Of a stretch of DNA of 64,000 nt, positions 33,569 through 46,431 are shown in pieces. How positions within the stretch are numbered: the first letter of the stretch is position 1; every line of letters begins with the position of its first letter. This stretch comes from Dictyophora rubrovolvata (taxonomy: Eukaryota > Basidiomycota > Agaricomycetes > Phallales > Phallaceae): NCBI GenBank assembly GCA_029959195.1, contig CP114125.1:1860001-1924000 (forward strand). Direction: 5' to 3'. Under the pieces are notes generated by a model. The model was not told the DNA's origin. It worked only from the letters and a program-made list of their open reading frames with translations, and did not search any database. The position numbers and the translations under genes are program-made.

Positions 33569-36500
33569 AGAATGACGTGATCCTCAGATGTCGTCCGAGG
33601 TGTTATTCTTTTATACGCTGGTCATTCCCGATCCGCCGATTACGCGAGGTCTAGGATTAGATAAGAAGAAAGAAGTTTTTGCCATAGTCGTATTTTGATT
33701 TCAAAGAGGATTACGTACACTGGGAGACAAGACTGCATTTTTAGTTAACGTATGGACGCAATCGCGAGGTAACATAATAGAAATCTTACTTGAAATGGAG
33801 AACGTCCGGCACTTCACGGAACTGTCGCAAGAATTGGCAATGTCGAAGCAATTTCAAAGTGGGAAACCCATTGGAATGCGGAACCACGAAAGGAAGCCGA
33901 GGGAATTTTGCCTGACTCTGACACATCAAGATACTGAGAACCATGATTCAAAAAGTGGTCATATTGACCTAGGACATATCAGAGTTTGGCTGTGAAATAA
34001 AGAATAGAGGGCACTTACTGTCTTTGAATGTTGAATTGACACGCCAAGAAGCGGGCGACCAATACTGAAAAACATACTACTAAGAATGACTTGGAGGCTT
34101 CTTGCCACTGTCAGCTGGGCATAGAACTATGGCTGCTGTGGTAAAAACTGAAATTCCATAACTTTAACCTTTTAAGACTGGCCGGAAAGCATTCTTACAG
34201 TGAACGCAAATGAGGACGGTCCGTCCAATTTCAAGGTCCGAAGAGCTTCGGCAAACCACTTCCTTATTCTTGATGAAGCACTTTCAAAAACTAGTAAAAG
34301 GGACTCCGAGTTTGTTCTAACTTTCGTTTGAAAGGCCATTCGAAAACGTCTCTATTGCTATCAGGATGTCAGAGTAGTGGACCGTTTCAAGGCCGTTTCC
34401 GTTTCGATTTCAGGAAAACGGCGAAACGGCTCTCAAGGCGTTTCACTGAACTAAGCAAAAAGACAGTCGTTTACCGTCCGTTTCACTCGCCGGTCATTCT
34501 CGGCCACGGAAGTATTTGAAAGAAAATCCACATTGACCATGTTCGTTGAATCGTTGTACATGTCGTAGCTTGTTCAAACACCATTTATGTAGGCGCGCTC
34601 AGTGACAAGTGAAACTCGTCCTGTTTTGCGTCGATCAATGGCATCGTTGTGTTGTAAATATAAGCCATATATTTTACAATGGATAACATATGTCATAGCC
34701 CATTAACTCACACGACTCATCCAACTACAAACAACAAGCTGACATTATTTCCGCTCCACATCCCGATGGCTTATAAAACATATTTGTACCCGTTTCTTGC
34801 GAAGTTAGATATGCATACACCGCGTTAAGACTGATGTCATATCTACCCGTCTTAGCTACACTCGGACTCCTATTGCGAGATGAGGTTCTTGCTTCAAAAA
34901 AAAAATATCAACAATGACAACAAATTGGGAATGAGAAAGAGTCTCGGAATTGTTTCACCTGCGATAGCCAATGTAATCGGACTTCGGTAAGCTCTCTCAA
35001 TTAATCTATCCATTTCATGTACATACTACTAGTAGTCACATCTGAAATGGCACAACTCCGTTCCTCAGAATATATGTAAAGTTTCACATGTTGTTCTTAA
35101 CTACAGGATTATAATCCATTTGTGAGTCTTAACTCTACATGACCTATCTGACGACATAATTTAGTAATCAAAAAGAGTTTTTTTAGCCCAGTCCGCTTTG
35201 AGAAACTTTCAAGGCGGGACAGGAAACGTTCTGCTCTCGAAATTTTTGCGGTATCCGGAATCCATATTGACAAGCGAACAGTGCTGTGTTTTTAAGGCTT
35301 TATTTTGACATCATTTGTGTCTGCTACCGTGATACCCCCCAAAAGACGTAGTGGGCGATAACATCTAACCTTCAATGTCGGACCCTAAATCATTATTTAA
35401 CAGAGTCGACACCATCGTGAATGCTACACATTTTGTCCACTGCAAGTGATAACATTCACTACCTCAGATGTTGCTTATGCCTTCAACTTGTTCTGATAAG
35501 GAGTGAATAAAGCTAATCATTGTGATCAGTACCAGCTGTACCCCCTAGTATTTTCTCCTTGAGTTCAGGCAGGCCCAATCCACAAGCCTCCCCAAGCTTT
35601 CTTTTTCCTTCCATAAAGACTTGGTCCATTGGTGGCACGGTATCTTTACATTATGTTTACGGAGTTACCTTTGACTCTTAAAGTGATAATTCACTTTGCT
35701 CGGTAATTCCAATGTGCTCTGGACATTGGATTATATCTCGAGTTGTTTGTTGTTTGACAGGTGATCCTTGGGATAGCGATATGATTGCATATATTGCTGT
35801 ATGATATACATACATATGATCGCTTAAAAAGGGAAGAACCAAAGGCTTTATCGAGAGACTTCAGTAGGATTGGTCCGACTGATATGCAAGGGGGGAAAGG
35901 TGTATATTACCGATATAACCGCGTAGTAGAATGATCAACTTAGGGCTTGGTTATTCATCCCTTTAAATCCATGTTTCCGCTCGAATCCTACAGATACGGA
36001 CCGGAACTTTCTTCCATCTTGACTCAATATTCCTTGTTTGCAACCAGACAAATTTTGAGATTTAAACATTCAAGGAACTGTATTACATATCATATCAAAC
36101 CGAAACCCGGTACTTTATTGACATAATTTGACGCCACTTGGCATTGATCAATAACCTCTATATTAGTTTTGCGTCTTTGTTTAAATTCTAAAACGTAATG
36201 AACCCGGGCAGAGTTAAAGTCGGAGTCATCTATAACAATAACCGCTGCCCAGCTTGGCTGGATTGATAGCTAAATGTATCAATCCAGCTGACGAAGGAAT
36301 TAATATTTAAGCGTACTAAACTACGGACTAATAGATAGCAAGAAGCCTTTTCCATGACAAACGTCAGTTTCGAACGAGCCCCACTGGTCTGTAACATGTA
36401 ACATGTCACATATGGTGAGCCCGGAAACGCAACTAGTCCGTAAGATAAGCTTTTCAGTTTATTCTTGTTGCTAAGGTAGCTTCGTCGTATTAATATAACC

Positions 36501-38170
36501 TTATTAAGACAAGGTTAAAGGAAATTCCTCCACGCGAAAAAGTGTCTAGCTTACTGCCTTTCCCCGCATTAATTCACTGATCTACCAGTCATCTTGGATA
36601 ATCATTCCGTTTCTCGGTAACATACATTTGACGAATATTGTTGCGCGCCGAACAGTCGTATACGCCGTTGCATAATGACGGTTTGTTGTCTTAGTTTTCT
36701 TTTCTCTTCCAAAATTCCGGCCCGCGTTGAACAAGCGTAAATCAAATTTCAAAGAGAGCCCATATCTGTTTGTTTCTTCCCAGCCACATCATATCATGTA
36801 GCGCGCTGCGCGCAATCGTCCGTATTACTCTGTGCACTAGATTATCACCGCCGGTTTCAGTTTAGTGCTAATACATAGCCATGCGACTTACTTTTCCGAG
36901 CCGCCTGATTAAATTATCGCTACCACTTGTGCGCCTGGGCAACTTGGTGCCTATACTTTGTTTACGATATTCGCCCGGAAAATGGGAAATAATTGCAGAA
37001 TTGCGGACCTCGCTTGATTTCTCTTGCATTCTTTGGCCAGTGGTGTCCTTCCCGTATTGTATCCCAAGTAATCGTGTCGCATTTGGGAGGATGTCAAACT
37101 TCACGATCCCTAACTGTATCAAGACTAGTTGGTGGGTGCATAATGTTTGCGATACCGCCGTCCTCTGGTTTCCCAAGGCACTCGGAACTTTCCAGCGCCC
37201 TGACACTTGGAATGAATCGCTTAATCCCCTTGAATCCCGACTGCGGTGAGCGCAACCGCTGAAATTCTGCAAATTTGGAGTCTTAGCGCATCTGCCCAAC
37301 TTGAATAGGTATTTACATTATTCATCTGCCGTTCGAAAAAAAATCGCAGAAGCCTCAAAGTGCCAAAAAAATGACTACGGATCTGATCAATAATAAATTC
37401 ACTGACGTATTTCTGGCTTCATAGAAGCTTTAGCCTGTCATCTAGATCTTCAAAACTCGAGATCTGCCTTTCGAGGCTATGAAGCTTGGAAGCTACGCAC
37501 ACTCGTCATGCATCACTAGCCACTAGTTACTGCGATGAGGAAGTAGAACTGAATTATGTGAGAAGGAGGGCTCTTGCGTAATGACACTTGTAGATAAATA
37601 TAGAGCCTACAGGCATAAATCTTCTAAAGGAAAAGTAATGAAGATTTCCGAGGCACCCGGAGTATTTCCCAAACTAAAAAAAATACCGTTAAGCGCTTCG
37701 AAACAGTGAGTAGTCTATCAGCTTGGCTCTTCGGCGGGTACTGGACATGCCGTCACATTTTTAACTATTTGGTTTATTTATTTTTCATACCCTCACATTG
37801 AACCTGTTTTGTTGTCACGCTAAGAAATCAGGGGTAATTTGGGAATCGCCCAAGGGGTTTGTCTTTTTGAATTCTTTGAAAACGTACAAAGTTATGGAAC
37901 CCCGTTGCTATCATTCAATATATCGTTAAGCCTTCTATTCAAATCGTTTTGATAATACATCTGACGCTTTATATACGAGTTTTTCTCGTCTATCTCTGAT
38001 TTCTATCTTCTTCCCCCCATTCGCATTGCCTATTACTGTAAGCCTTTTCCCTTTCACAATCCTTCCTGCCTCATCTGAAGCTCCTACCACCGTATAGATA
38101 CCTTTCTGTTCGATGCTTTTATATTGCTAATATACACCGTTCGTACTTCCATTTTTTGCGCCGGGAAGCA
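33569..38170. other. 4.6 kb without recognisable gene
   Basis: The largest gene-free stretch of the window. Contains a long copy of a dispersed repeat (34365-34527). Two antiparallel frames at 36868-37299 (minus, 143 residues) and 36881-37249 (plus, 122 residues) overlap almost fully, with no family signal and no clear splice structure. I see no tRNA, transposase or terminal repeats. The 500 bases before 38171 probably hold the promoter of the Zn2Cys6 gene. Confidence 0.5.
34365..34527 (+). repeat. Dispersed repeat, long copy
   Basis: Partner of 1436-1522 (opposite strand). Shared blocks are GATGTCAGA, CCGTTTCAAGGCCGTTTC, CCGTCCGTTTCACTC and the tail with ATTCTC, GAAGTATTT and GAAAGAAAAT. 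About 70 extra bases in the middle are themselves made of degenerate GTTTC/GAAAC words, as if part of the unit had been duplicated in tandem. A GGCGCGCTCA word follows in both copies about 70 bases on. Confidence 0.65.
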
Positions 38171-39638
38171 ATGTCATGGCAGGGAGATATTTGCGACTTC
38201 TACTTGGAGAGACGGCCTTCGGACGACAATACTCGACTTCAACAAACGGACGGGGCTCTTTCACCAAATCTTAACTCATCGTACGAGGCGAATCGACATC
38301 GGACGTCAGTTTCTTCCTCCTCAGGTTCCTCTATTTGGGAACCTCCTTCTCCATCTGTGCCCATTCAGCGGCGATCAAGTATTCCCATCTGTTCTGCCAT
38401 ATCAGAACCAGGCGAGGAGGAAGATGCCCCATGGAACTTAGTAGCGTATCACATTCCTTGGGGTCCGGGTTATGAAGGTTATGAAGCCGGCACTCTTCCA
38501 GGGCCTGACGGGGCATGCATATTTCTTCGAAGTCCTACCCCTCTGAAACGACAGCGTACAAGTCAAGCATGTGATAAGTGTCGCGAACGGAAAGCGAAGG
38601 TAAAGGCTTTCATAAATTCCGTCCACACTGCTACTCCTGTCTAATCGAGTAACATTGGATAGTGCTCGGGTACAAGGCCCACCTGTGGTCGTTGTTCTGA
38701 ACGAGGCTTTCTTTGTGTTTATTCCTCCGGACAAGCTCCTGTCGTCACCGGAGAAATTCCCGGTTCACCAACCAAAGTGCATCGGAAACTTTCATGTTGC
38801 AGCTCGAAAGAACAGCTCAAAACCTCGGCCATCAAGAATCGTGTTCGCCGAAAATCTTCACATATAGAAGCAACAGCTTCGGCCTCTTTGTACCACAAAA
38901 CGTTCCAAGCATTCCCGCGGCGACATTCACAGCCTGTCGCATCTGCGCATTCTCTAGCTCCACTTCCGGCCTTGCCTATTGCTTCCATGTTTCAAGAGCA
39001 ACTTCATATTGAAGAAGAGCAGGCTGTGAATGATGGTACAGAGACATTGGGAAAAGAGGTAACCGGCTCTAAAGGAATAATAGGTTTGTATTAATTTCAT
39101 ATTTTTTTGCTTTCGCGTAAAAAGGCTTCTAACATAATCCTTAGATATAATTGGTAACCCCGACTTAAACTACAGCATGTCTCAGCAATCTCTGAACCTT
39201 TATGCGCAATCAATCACCGCCTTAGATGCATATCGTTTTCCTCCTCCGTGTATTGAGAATACCCCAGTTCCTCTTGTCACTTGTTCCCCTAATGTGCTTG
39301 CGCCTGCTATTTATCATGTGGATAATGGACTCTCTATACAACTTCCCTCTTCCGTCCGCCCTGAAACACTGTGGCAGGTTCCAGAGTATGACCCACAGTT
39401 AGGTGCGAAAACACATGATGCATTACTAAATATCGAGTAAGCCCAGGTTTTTTCTACTTTTTTGTTATTTCAAAAATATGCCTCAACTCTTTTTGGCAGA
39501 TCCTTTCCTCTCGACGCGAGTTACACGGGTATGTCCCAACATACCGGTACCGCTAGTATCAACAACCCTTTCGAACAAGAGCAGCAAATGGCCTATCGTT
39601 CTTATTTCCATGGCTACAGATCAAATTTTGAACCATAG
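38171..39638 (+). CDS. Zn2Cys6 fungal transcription factor
   Basis: Nuclear DNA-binding regulator. ATG 38171 gives MSWQGDICDFYLERRPSDDN, a Ser-rich N-terminus and 'EEDAPWNLVAYHIPWGPGYE'. The binuclear cluster is split by one intron: PLKRQRTSQACDKCRERKAK, then CSGTRPTCGRCSERGFLC. This supplies all six cysteines (C-x2-C-x6-C-x5-C-x2-C-x6-C) and the basic patch. A Ser/basic linker follows. Two more introns join GII to DIIGNPDLNYSMSQQSLNLY and LLNIE to SFPLDASYTGMSQHTGTAS, ending YRSNFEP-stop (39636-39638). No fungal-specific TF middle-homology region is evident in about 430 residues. Targets cannot be inferred. Near neighbours (chitin and lipid hydrolases) are not clearly a cluster. Confidence 0.88.
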
Positions 39639-40058
39639 GCGGCGCTTTACAGTCTACTAGTTTTCCCTTTGGTAATCTTTCTTGTACAACCACTTTAATT
39701 TAATTACATTTTAATTTTAATTTCACTTTTTGTTCACGTGTGCTGTTACTGCTGTACACCTTGCTTTCATTGCCTTTTTTTCTGAGAAACAATTTAACAA
39801 ACCCATATCTCTTTTCTTTAAATTTGTGATTGAAATAAAAGTCCTGTTTGCTGTTTGCTGTCCAACTGCAGTTTAAATCACACTTGGGCTGTATAAACAT
39901 TTGTATAAAAGGTAGACGGAAAATTCAAATTCCGCCGAACTATAATAACACCGAAAAGCACGACGCGTTTCTTCTCTTCGCCATCTCATCCTATCTTCGT
40001 GTGCAGCGACTTACCCATTGAAAACCACTTTTTGAATCCCCCTCCCAACTAATTTCTA
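39639..40058. other. Intergenic, AT-rich
   Basis: 3' flank of the Zn2Cys6 gene and promoter of the PARP-type finger gene. T-rich tracts at 39700-39730. The 39700-39900 minus frame has no family signal. Confidence 0.5.
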
Positions 40059-41241
40059 ATGTCGGAAGACGAGGGCAAAAAAGTCACGGCGTACAGACTT
40101 GAGTACGCATCATCGGGGTAAGTGACAATGAGGACTGATAAAGCTTTTTTTTTGCGTATCGATTGACTTGGGTTTCTTTAGTCGGTCTAAGTGTAAAGAT
40201 ATGTCGAGAAATATTCTCTTTTTTTTTCTTCTGGATAAACGGCTTATATGGATTGTTGATTACGTCCTAAGCCTTGCGCTGGTATGGATGGATGAAGTTT
40301 ATCCGCCCGTCATTGAGGCCTTAGTCCCATGCTGATACTCGTTTCAATTCTTCGCAGGCACTCTTATTAACAAGGGCGATTTCAGATTCGGAACCCCAGT
40401 CACATTTGCTGGTAGGACGTCAATGTACGTACTATTTTGACGACTCATCGATAACCTAAACGCCAATACCCGTGTTTTTTCCAGGGCATGGCGCCATTGG
40501 GGTTGCGTGACTCCCAAAATCATTAGCAATTTCAGATCCTCTTTATCAAGTGTCGATGAATTAGATGGCTATGAAGAATTGAAAAAGGCTGACAAAGATC
40601 GGGTGCTCGTGGCATGGGAGGAAGGCCACGTTGCGGACGAAGACGTACCAGATACAGCTAGGAAGGGTGCGGTGGATGAAGAGGATGAAGGAGAAAAAAA
40701 AACCGACTCAAAAAAGAAGTCCAGGGCTAAAAAAATCAAGGTAGTGTGCACGTGCGCCTTCAATAATGGGGGCTCAAGTTAATATTTTTAAAAGAAAGAT
40801 GACAATGGCGAGGATGAAGTAGATGCCCCCAAGAAAAAGGCTCCGAAGAAGGCTAGTAGTGGTGCTAAAGAAAAGGCTCCTCCCAAGAAAAAGACCTTAA
40901 AAAAGAAAAAGGTAGTGCTCTAAGTCTTTGATTTATCTTTGAGCAATGGCGAGATTGATTCTAATCGTACTATGTAGACCAGTGATTCAGAAGGCGAAAA
41001 TTTTGAAGATGAGATTGATAAAGTTTCCGATGAGGAGGACGAACCAGAAGATGAAGAGATTGAAGGTGGGAAGAAACGAAAGGTAAATTCGCTTTAAATC
41101 GATATAAATATTAGATTGAAAGACTATCGTTCATAGCGACCCGTGTCCAAAAAGGAAGCTGAGACTAAAAAGTCCAAGAAACCACGTGCGAGAAAGTCAA
41201 AGAAGAAAACCGAGTCAGAAGATGAGGACGATGATAATTGA
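40059..41241 (+). CDS. Stand-alone PARP-type zinc-finger protein
   Basis: Nuclear protein with one PARP-type zinc finger, a nick/break-recognising DNA-binding fold, and a long charged tail. ATG 40059 gives MSEDEGKKVTAYRLEYASSG. The finger then assembles across small exons: RSKCKGPKPCAGTLINKGDF, RFGTPVTFAGRTS, MAWRHWGCVTPKIISNFR. The ligands are Cys (KCK), Cys (KPC), His and Cys (RHWGC). Exon 2 (40182-40198) and exon 3 (40264-40281) are 17 and 18 bases long. They are separated by 40199-40263, which starts ATATGT and ends AC (see findings). The rest is Lys/Glu/Asp-rich (KKKAPKKASSG, EDEPEDEEIEGG), with the last exon ending TESEDEDDDN-stop (41239-41241). No PARP catalytic, BRCT or WGR domain. 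Likely a DNA-repair or chromatin accessory protein. Confidence 0.88.
40199..40263 (+). other. Probable AT-AC intron
   Basis: 65 bases bordered AT...AC. The donor is ATATGT and the end is GATTAC. Removing it joins AAG-TGT-AAA-G to GT-CCT-AAG-CCT-TGC, giving KCKGPKPC, the conserved first half of the PARP-type finger. The available GT-AG alternatives shift the frame or hit a stop. Confidence 0.75.
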
Positions 41242-41906
41242 GGACGGCGAAATGCGTCCAATGACTTATAAATTGTTTCAATTAAACTTGTTTAACGTTT
41301 CTAAAACTCGTTCGCATACCCTTGGTTTGCTGTTTGTAATACCTTCCGGTCGTGTCGCGATTTGTGTTTATTCTTTTTTTAGCCGATTACGAGTCGGATA
41401 CTTGTAATATATCAAATATGGTTTTTTTTCATGATATTTTGAAATACTTTTTTCGTTTTGTTTTAATATATTTCACATTTCGCATCTAAAGAGGGCTAAG
41501 CTTTTCCTTGCATTTGTGGCGGTGGAGTGCTCCGTGGATGTGAATCGGTCCCTGGTATTTATTCAAACGTTTTAGCGACATTCAAGTGGTTCACTGGTAT
41601 ATAACATTAAACATACGCGTCGGCGGAAGTCAGTGTTATATATATTTGCGAAACGCTTGTTTGGCTTGTGTTTGGCACTAAGTGGAATCATATGTATTAC
41701 CCCAAAAGACCCACGAAGAGAAGTACGAAACCCTTTTGTACTTATGAAAACGGCTCATTGAAAAGATGTATCAGGCAAGGGTTTGATATTGTCATGAGCA
41801 AGGTTTTTCTAAAACAGATACCAAGCCGGCCTCGCTCTCCGGTTGTGACAGTGCCATGTCACGGGTGGATTCACGTGTAGGGAATGCGTAACCTGCCCTT
41901 CATCAT
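41242..41906. other. Intergenic, nothing recognised
   Basis: Between two plus-strand genes. Short frames only (41186-41407, 41668-41880), without family signal. Confidence 0.5.
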
Positions 41907-44900
41907 ATGTTCTACGTTCTCCTTTTAGCCTATGTCCTTGGAGGTCTTACTTTCGTTCCTCTGGTAATACTTGTCGCCATTATCTATTTCAAATACAACT
42001 TCAAACCACCTCAACAACCGGATCTCTGTGCTCACTATGCACAGCCAGCGACCATCATCGACCCCAAACCGCCGACCTTAAAGTCGTGGATTACAGTTCG
42101 AAGGACATTCGAAACAGCAGGATCGCAATCGTACATCTCTATCGTCAGGACTTTGCTTGACTCCCGTAGTGGCAACCACCGTAGAGCCGACGACTCCTAT
42201 TATGCGGTTCTGAAAGGCAGCGTCGTCTACCTCTATGAAGACGAGCCGATGACCGAATGCTCTGCGGCAATCGATATCACCAAATGCGTCGTTACAATCT
42301 ATCCCAGTAGTAACCTTTTGGATGGCGAATTGTTTGCGAAACGTAATGCTTTGCTAATAAAAGAGGGCACTGGGACTGAAGAAGAATCTCTTTTAACATC
42401 TCCATGGTACATGTTTTTCAAGTCCGTTTCCGTCATGGAAGACTGGTATTTAGCCATGCTGGCAGCCCAGAACTCCACTGTACCCATCTATCCTTATGCA
42501 TGTCATGCAGCGCTCATAAACTCTCTCGATGCACTGCCAGACTTGATTCCAACACGATGGCTAAACGCCATCTTGGGGAGACTTTTCCTTGCTGTCAAGG
42601 GCACTACCGCGGTAGAATCTTGGGTCATTGCCCGTCTCATGAAGAAACTAAACAAGGTATCTTGGTTTTCATGCACCGGTTCTTTGCACCTCTAATTGGA
42701 TCGCTTTTCGTTGAACAGATCAAAAAACCTTCATTTCTCACTTCTGTCATTGTTCGTAGCTTTGAGGCTGGTGACGCTGCACCCGTATTCAGCAAGCCCA
42801 TGTTAAAGGAATTAACGCCTGAAGGCGAAGCTAGCATCGGGGTCGACGTCTCGTACGAAGCTCCACCTGGTAGCGAAATTCGTATTACCGTCTCCGCGAT
42901 TGCGACTTTCTCACTTCCAAGTACACCTTCTCTATCCTTACTCGGCTTAGGCAGTGGGAAAAACAAAGAAAAAGATAACTTGGAGAAGGACAAACCCTAT
43001 GAAGTTAGCCTGGTTTTGGCGGTTGTATTACGTCGCCTATCGGGCAACATGTTAGTCAAGGTGGGTTTGTTTGATAGAATTACGACCAATATTGATTTTT
43101 ATTCGTCACTGAGCATAGATCAAACGACCTCCTACTAATCGTATTTGGTACTGCTTCACTACAATGCCTCAAATGGAAATGACTGTCGAACCTGTCGTCA
43201 GCGACCGTCAAATAAAATGGGGTATGGTACTGTCTGTCATAGAAAGCAAACTGCGAGAAGTTGTATGTATACCACGCTTCTGCGCTATATCGTCATGTTG
43301 ATCGCTCTTATTACTAGATACAGGAATCGGTGGTTTCACCATATATGGATGACATTCCTTTTTTCGACACGTCTTCTTTTGAAACCCGTGGTGGCTTGTT
43401 TGCCGATGCATTCAAACAGCATGCTGGAGTTGCAGCCTCTGTCCTAAAAGGCACTTCAAGTTATTCGGATGCTACTGCTGTCTCGGACGCGTCAGACACG
43501 GATAGCTCAAAAGTACCCAATGACAGTCTGATAGCAGCTTCTTTATCAGACTCGGATGGAGGCAGTTCTATGGGACAGGCAGAAACGACGTTACTTAGCT
43601 TGCGCAGAAGGAAGGCTTGGTTTGGACGCAAGGATTCCGACATAGTCAGTTCTCAGTCTGACACTACCATTTTGGCACATAAGCGAGGGAAAAGCCTAGA
43701 TGGATCCTTCTCATCACCGAGTACCGACATCAACGTGGTGGTAACGGATGAAGACTCCATGCCTGCGACTGAAGCGAAGGAGACGAAACAGTCCATACGA
43801 AGGGCGCAATCACATAATTCTCGCGTTGTTTCCGAGACCGTAATTGACCCTCAGACACCCTCTTCATCGGAATCTAGCAAGTCGGCGTCTGGCCTTTCTC
43901 GCTCAGCCCCTTCCTCATCCCCACTATCATCATCATCAGCACCTTCGGTATCACACCCCCCTGTAAACGTCGCTTCAGGATCTTTATTGGCTACATTGAA
44001 ATCTCGAGGGGCAGTCATGGCGGAGAAGCCGAAAGAAGCTATGAAGAAATGGGGCGTCAATGTGAATTGGGGAGCTGGTCTTCGCAAAGTGGACAAAGAG
44101 CTTGACAATAAGGTCCGAGAGTGTGTGAAGGGCGACTGGGAGTTAGATGCTGATCATGGAGAATTGTGGGGCCATAAAGATGAAAGCAAGGATGTTTCGA
44201 GAACGAGCTTCGCTGAATTACGACGGAAAGTTGAAGCCCGCGAGAAAGAACGAGCCTTGGCTTCAGCCTCGGGACCAGGTACACCGACTCTAATGCTTGA
44301 TGATGGGGAGCAACTACGTGCAGCCAGAAGCATTGGAACGAAACCTATTGATATTCCTGGAGTTTCACAGGCACCATTAGCTTCACTCTCCACAGCCGCT
44401 TCTGCTTCAGACACACCCCGAAAAGCTTCACCTCCCAATAATGGACCCGCCGCGGCACCTGCGCCTTTCCTTTCGCCTTCTGCTCCACGTACTACTACCG
44501 AGCTCCATACGTCTACACATGTTGTTACGCCGCCTCGAGAACGAGAGCTTAATGAGCGACAGCGGACTCCCAGCTTCAGCGCCATACCGGATAGTCTTCC
44601 AGACGTGGAAGCAGCTCCCACAGTTCCCATCCGTGCACAGCCGAGGGCTGCTACGATGGTAATACCTGGCATACACATCAGTCATCGAAATGATATAATG
44701 GCATTGAGCTCTGAACCTGCCGCACCGCAAACTAAGGTTAATGAAGTTCCTACTCATGCACCCTTGTCGGCTCCGACGTTAGGTGGTATACAGTCGGTTC
44801 GGAGGTTGTTCAGAGCCAATGGCCTTGATATCAAAGATCATGAGGAAACAAAACCGATTGGTCTGTCAACACCTACTGATTCTCTTTCATCGCCGCCGCC

Positions 44901-45321
44901 GCCGCTGCCTCCTCGGAAGCAATCCGCTGAAATCGATCGTCCTGGACAGAGTCCCTCTCCCGTTCTTCAGACAGACGTTCCATCCCATTCACCCGCTTCT
45001 CATGCATTGAAGCAAGTCGTCGAACAGGACGCAGCTCGCAAACCGCCGCCCTTACCTGCTCGAAGAAATACACCAATCGTCGTTCCACGGACACCCTCGT
45101 CGACCGCCCTCATCGCTACTGAAGATGAACCATCCGACACGACAACAACGTCTCCAGCTGGACCTACTATGTCGAATCCGCAGTCTGGGTTAATGGTGAT
45201 TGGAGATGACCATGATCTCGGACGTAATTCATCTCCGAATATTTTGTCAAAGAATTCTATAAAGCCGCCACTACCACCTAGACGACCAACCTTCCCCCTG
45301 TCTCCCGATAAAAGCGAATGA
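41907..45321 (+). CDS. SMP-LTD lipid-transfer protein (NVJ2/TEX2-type)
   Basis: Membrane-contact-site lipid-transfer protein. ATG 41907 begins with a membrane anchor, [20 protein letters not shown] then '[11 protein letters not shown]'. A PH-like region follows ([34 protein letters not shown], '[16 protein letters not shown]'). The SMP domain reads '[15 protein letters not shown]', 'ARLMKKLNK' joined to [80 protein letters not shown] and [20 protein letters not shown]. The last 600 residues are disordered and Ser/Pro-rich, with several proline-rich, SH3-ligand-like motifs such as PPPPLPPRK and KPPPLPARR. Ends PLSPDKSE-stop at 45321. Introns near 42657-42719, 43062-43133 and 43263-43321. NVJ2 of yeast sits at the ER-vacuole/ER-Golgi contact; the same site is inferred here. 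Confidence 0.92.
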
Positions 45322-45576
45322 TTTCCATGTTTCCTTTTGGAGATACGCTGAACGTGCCGTCGGTTATTGTGTCTGTGTAATGTAGTCCATTGTATATTAT
45401 GTTGCAGCCTATTTCCCTAATCCATGCTGGTTATTATTTTTTAGTAGCGTTATCTATTTATATTTACTACCGTAATACTAATCTAGAACGGTTTCGTGTA
45501 GTTGACATGAAAGACATACACTAACATAAGTGTAGAAAGTACGTGTAGACGACCGTCTTTCCCGCCAAATTTAAGG

Positions 45577-45974
45577 TTATATATCAGTAGGACTCTCAAC
45601 AGGCGCATCATCGCTATATAACCGGGGCATCTTCCCATCTGGAAAGGATGTGTCAAACTCTCTGGCCAACTGATTTGGACGGCGCCCAGTCTCAGGTTCT
45701 TTCACGAACACATTGGACTTGGGTTTCAAGTCCTGCACCAAATTCGAAGATGCTTAGGAAATGTGTCAGTAACAAAAGAACCTAACGTTTTGATATAAAC
45801 CTCACGTTTAATTGCCCCTGCCACTGTCAGCATGACCCGTCGTTTTGCCTGTTCTTCGTTGACAGCTTTGAGAATTCTGGAAATTGGGACATTGATGCCA
45901 AGCTTTGGAAGTACGGCTTCAAGAATATCTATGGGAATTTCGCTAGAAGACGACCGTGAAACGAAGGAAGCCAT
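45577..45974 (-). CDS. Small protein of unknown function
   Basis: Two exons, about 113 residues. ATG 45974 gives MASFVSRSSSSEIPIDILEA, VLPKLGINVPISRILKAV and NEEQAKRRVMLTVAGAIKRE. An intron of about 65 bases (near 45731-45797) then joins VYIKT to DLKPKSNVFVKEPETGRRPN, ending VESPTDI-stop at 45577. Splice borders are canonical and the join is in frame. No signal peptide, membrane segment or known motif. The Ser start and basic helix could suit a mitochondrial protein, but that is a guess. Its 3' end faces the SMP-LTD gene 255 bases away. Confidence 0.6.
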
Positions 45975-46431
45975 AGTATGCGGTCGCGGCTCAAAGGAGA
46001 TATAGGGGTAATATCGTCACACGATACGAGCCTACCATCGTAAAGTCCGCCTTTATAGCCACATAGCCCCTGTAGTCTCGTAGGCATATTACAACGTTTA
46101 CTTTTTTTTTTTCCTGATGCAAGTGGATCCGAAATGTCCCCATCTATCCACCATACCGAAAAACTCGCGGAGGACATTGATGCCGTGCATTGTAAATATT
46201 ACTACAAAACTTCATACACCAGATCCGAAGCTGCTTGACACTTTAATCTGCATCTTTTGATCTTCGGGTTAGTTTCAAGCTCCACGCGCCACGATCTATC
46301 GAATGACAGTTTCAATTCGCCCGATAACGGCCCAAATATCTTTCAACTTTTCTTCGGCGAACTAGCACTATATACTTATATTGTATGTATATATGGAATA
46401 TACAGATTATCTTCATTGCTAACAAGCATCA
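45975..46431. other. Intergenic, nothing recognised
   Basis: 5' flank of the small unknown gene and 3' flank of sphingomyelinase copy 2. No gene is supported. Confidence 0.5.

Noticed and set aside
43851-44757. Long minus-strand frames opposite the SMP-LTD gene tail
   Set aside because: Shadow of a Ser/Pro-rich coding exon on the other strand. No family signal.
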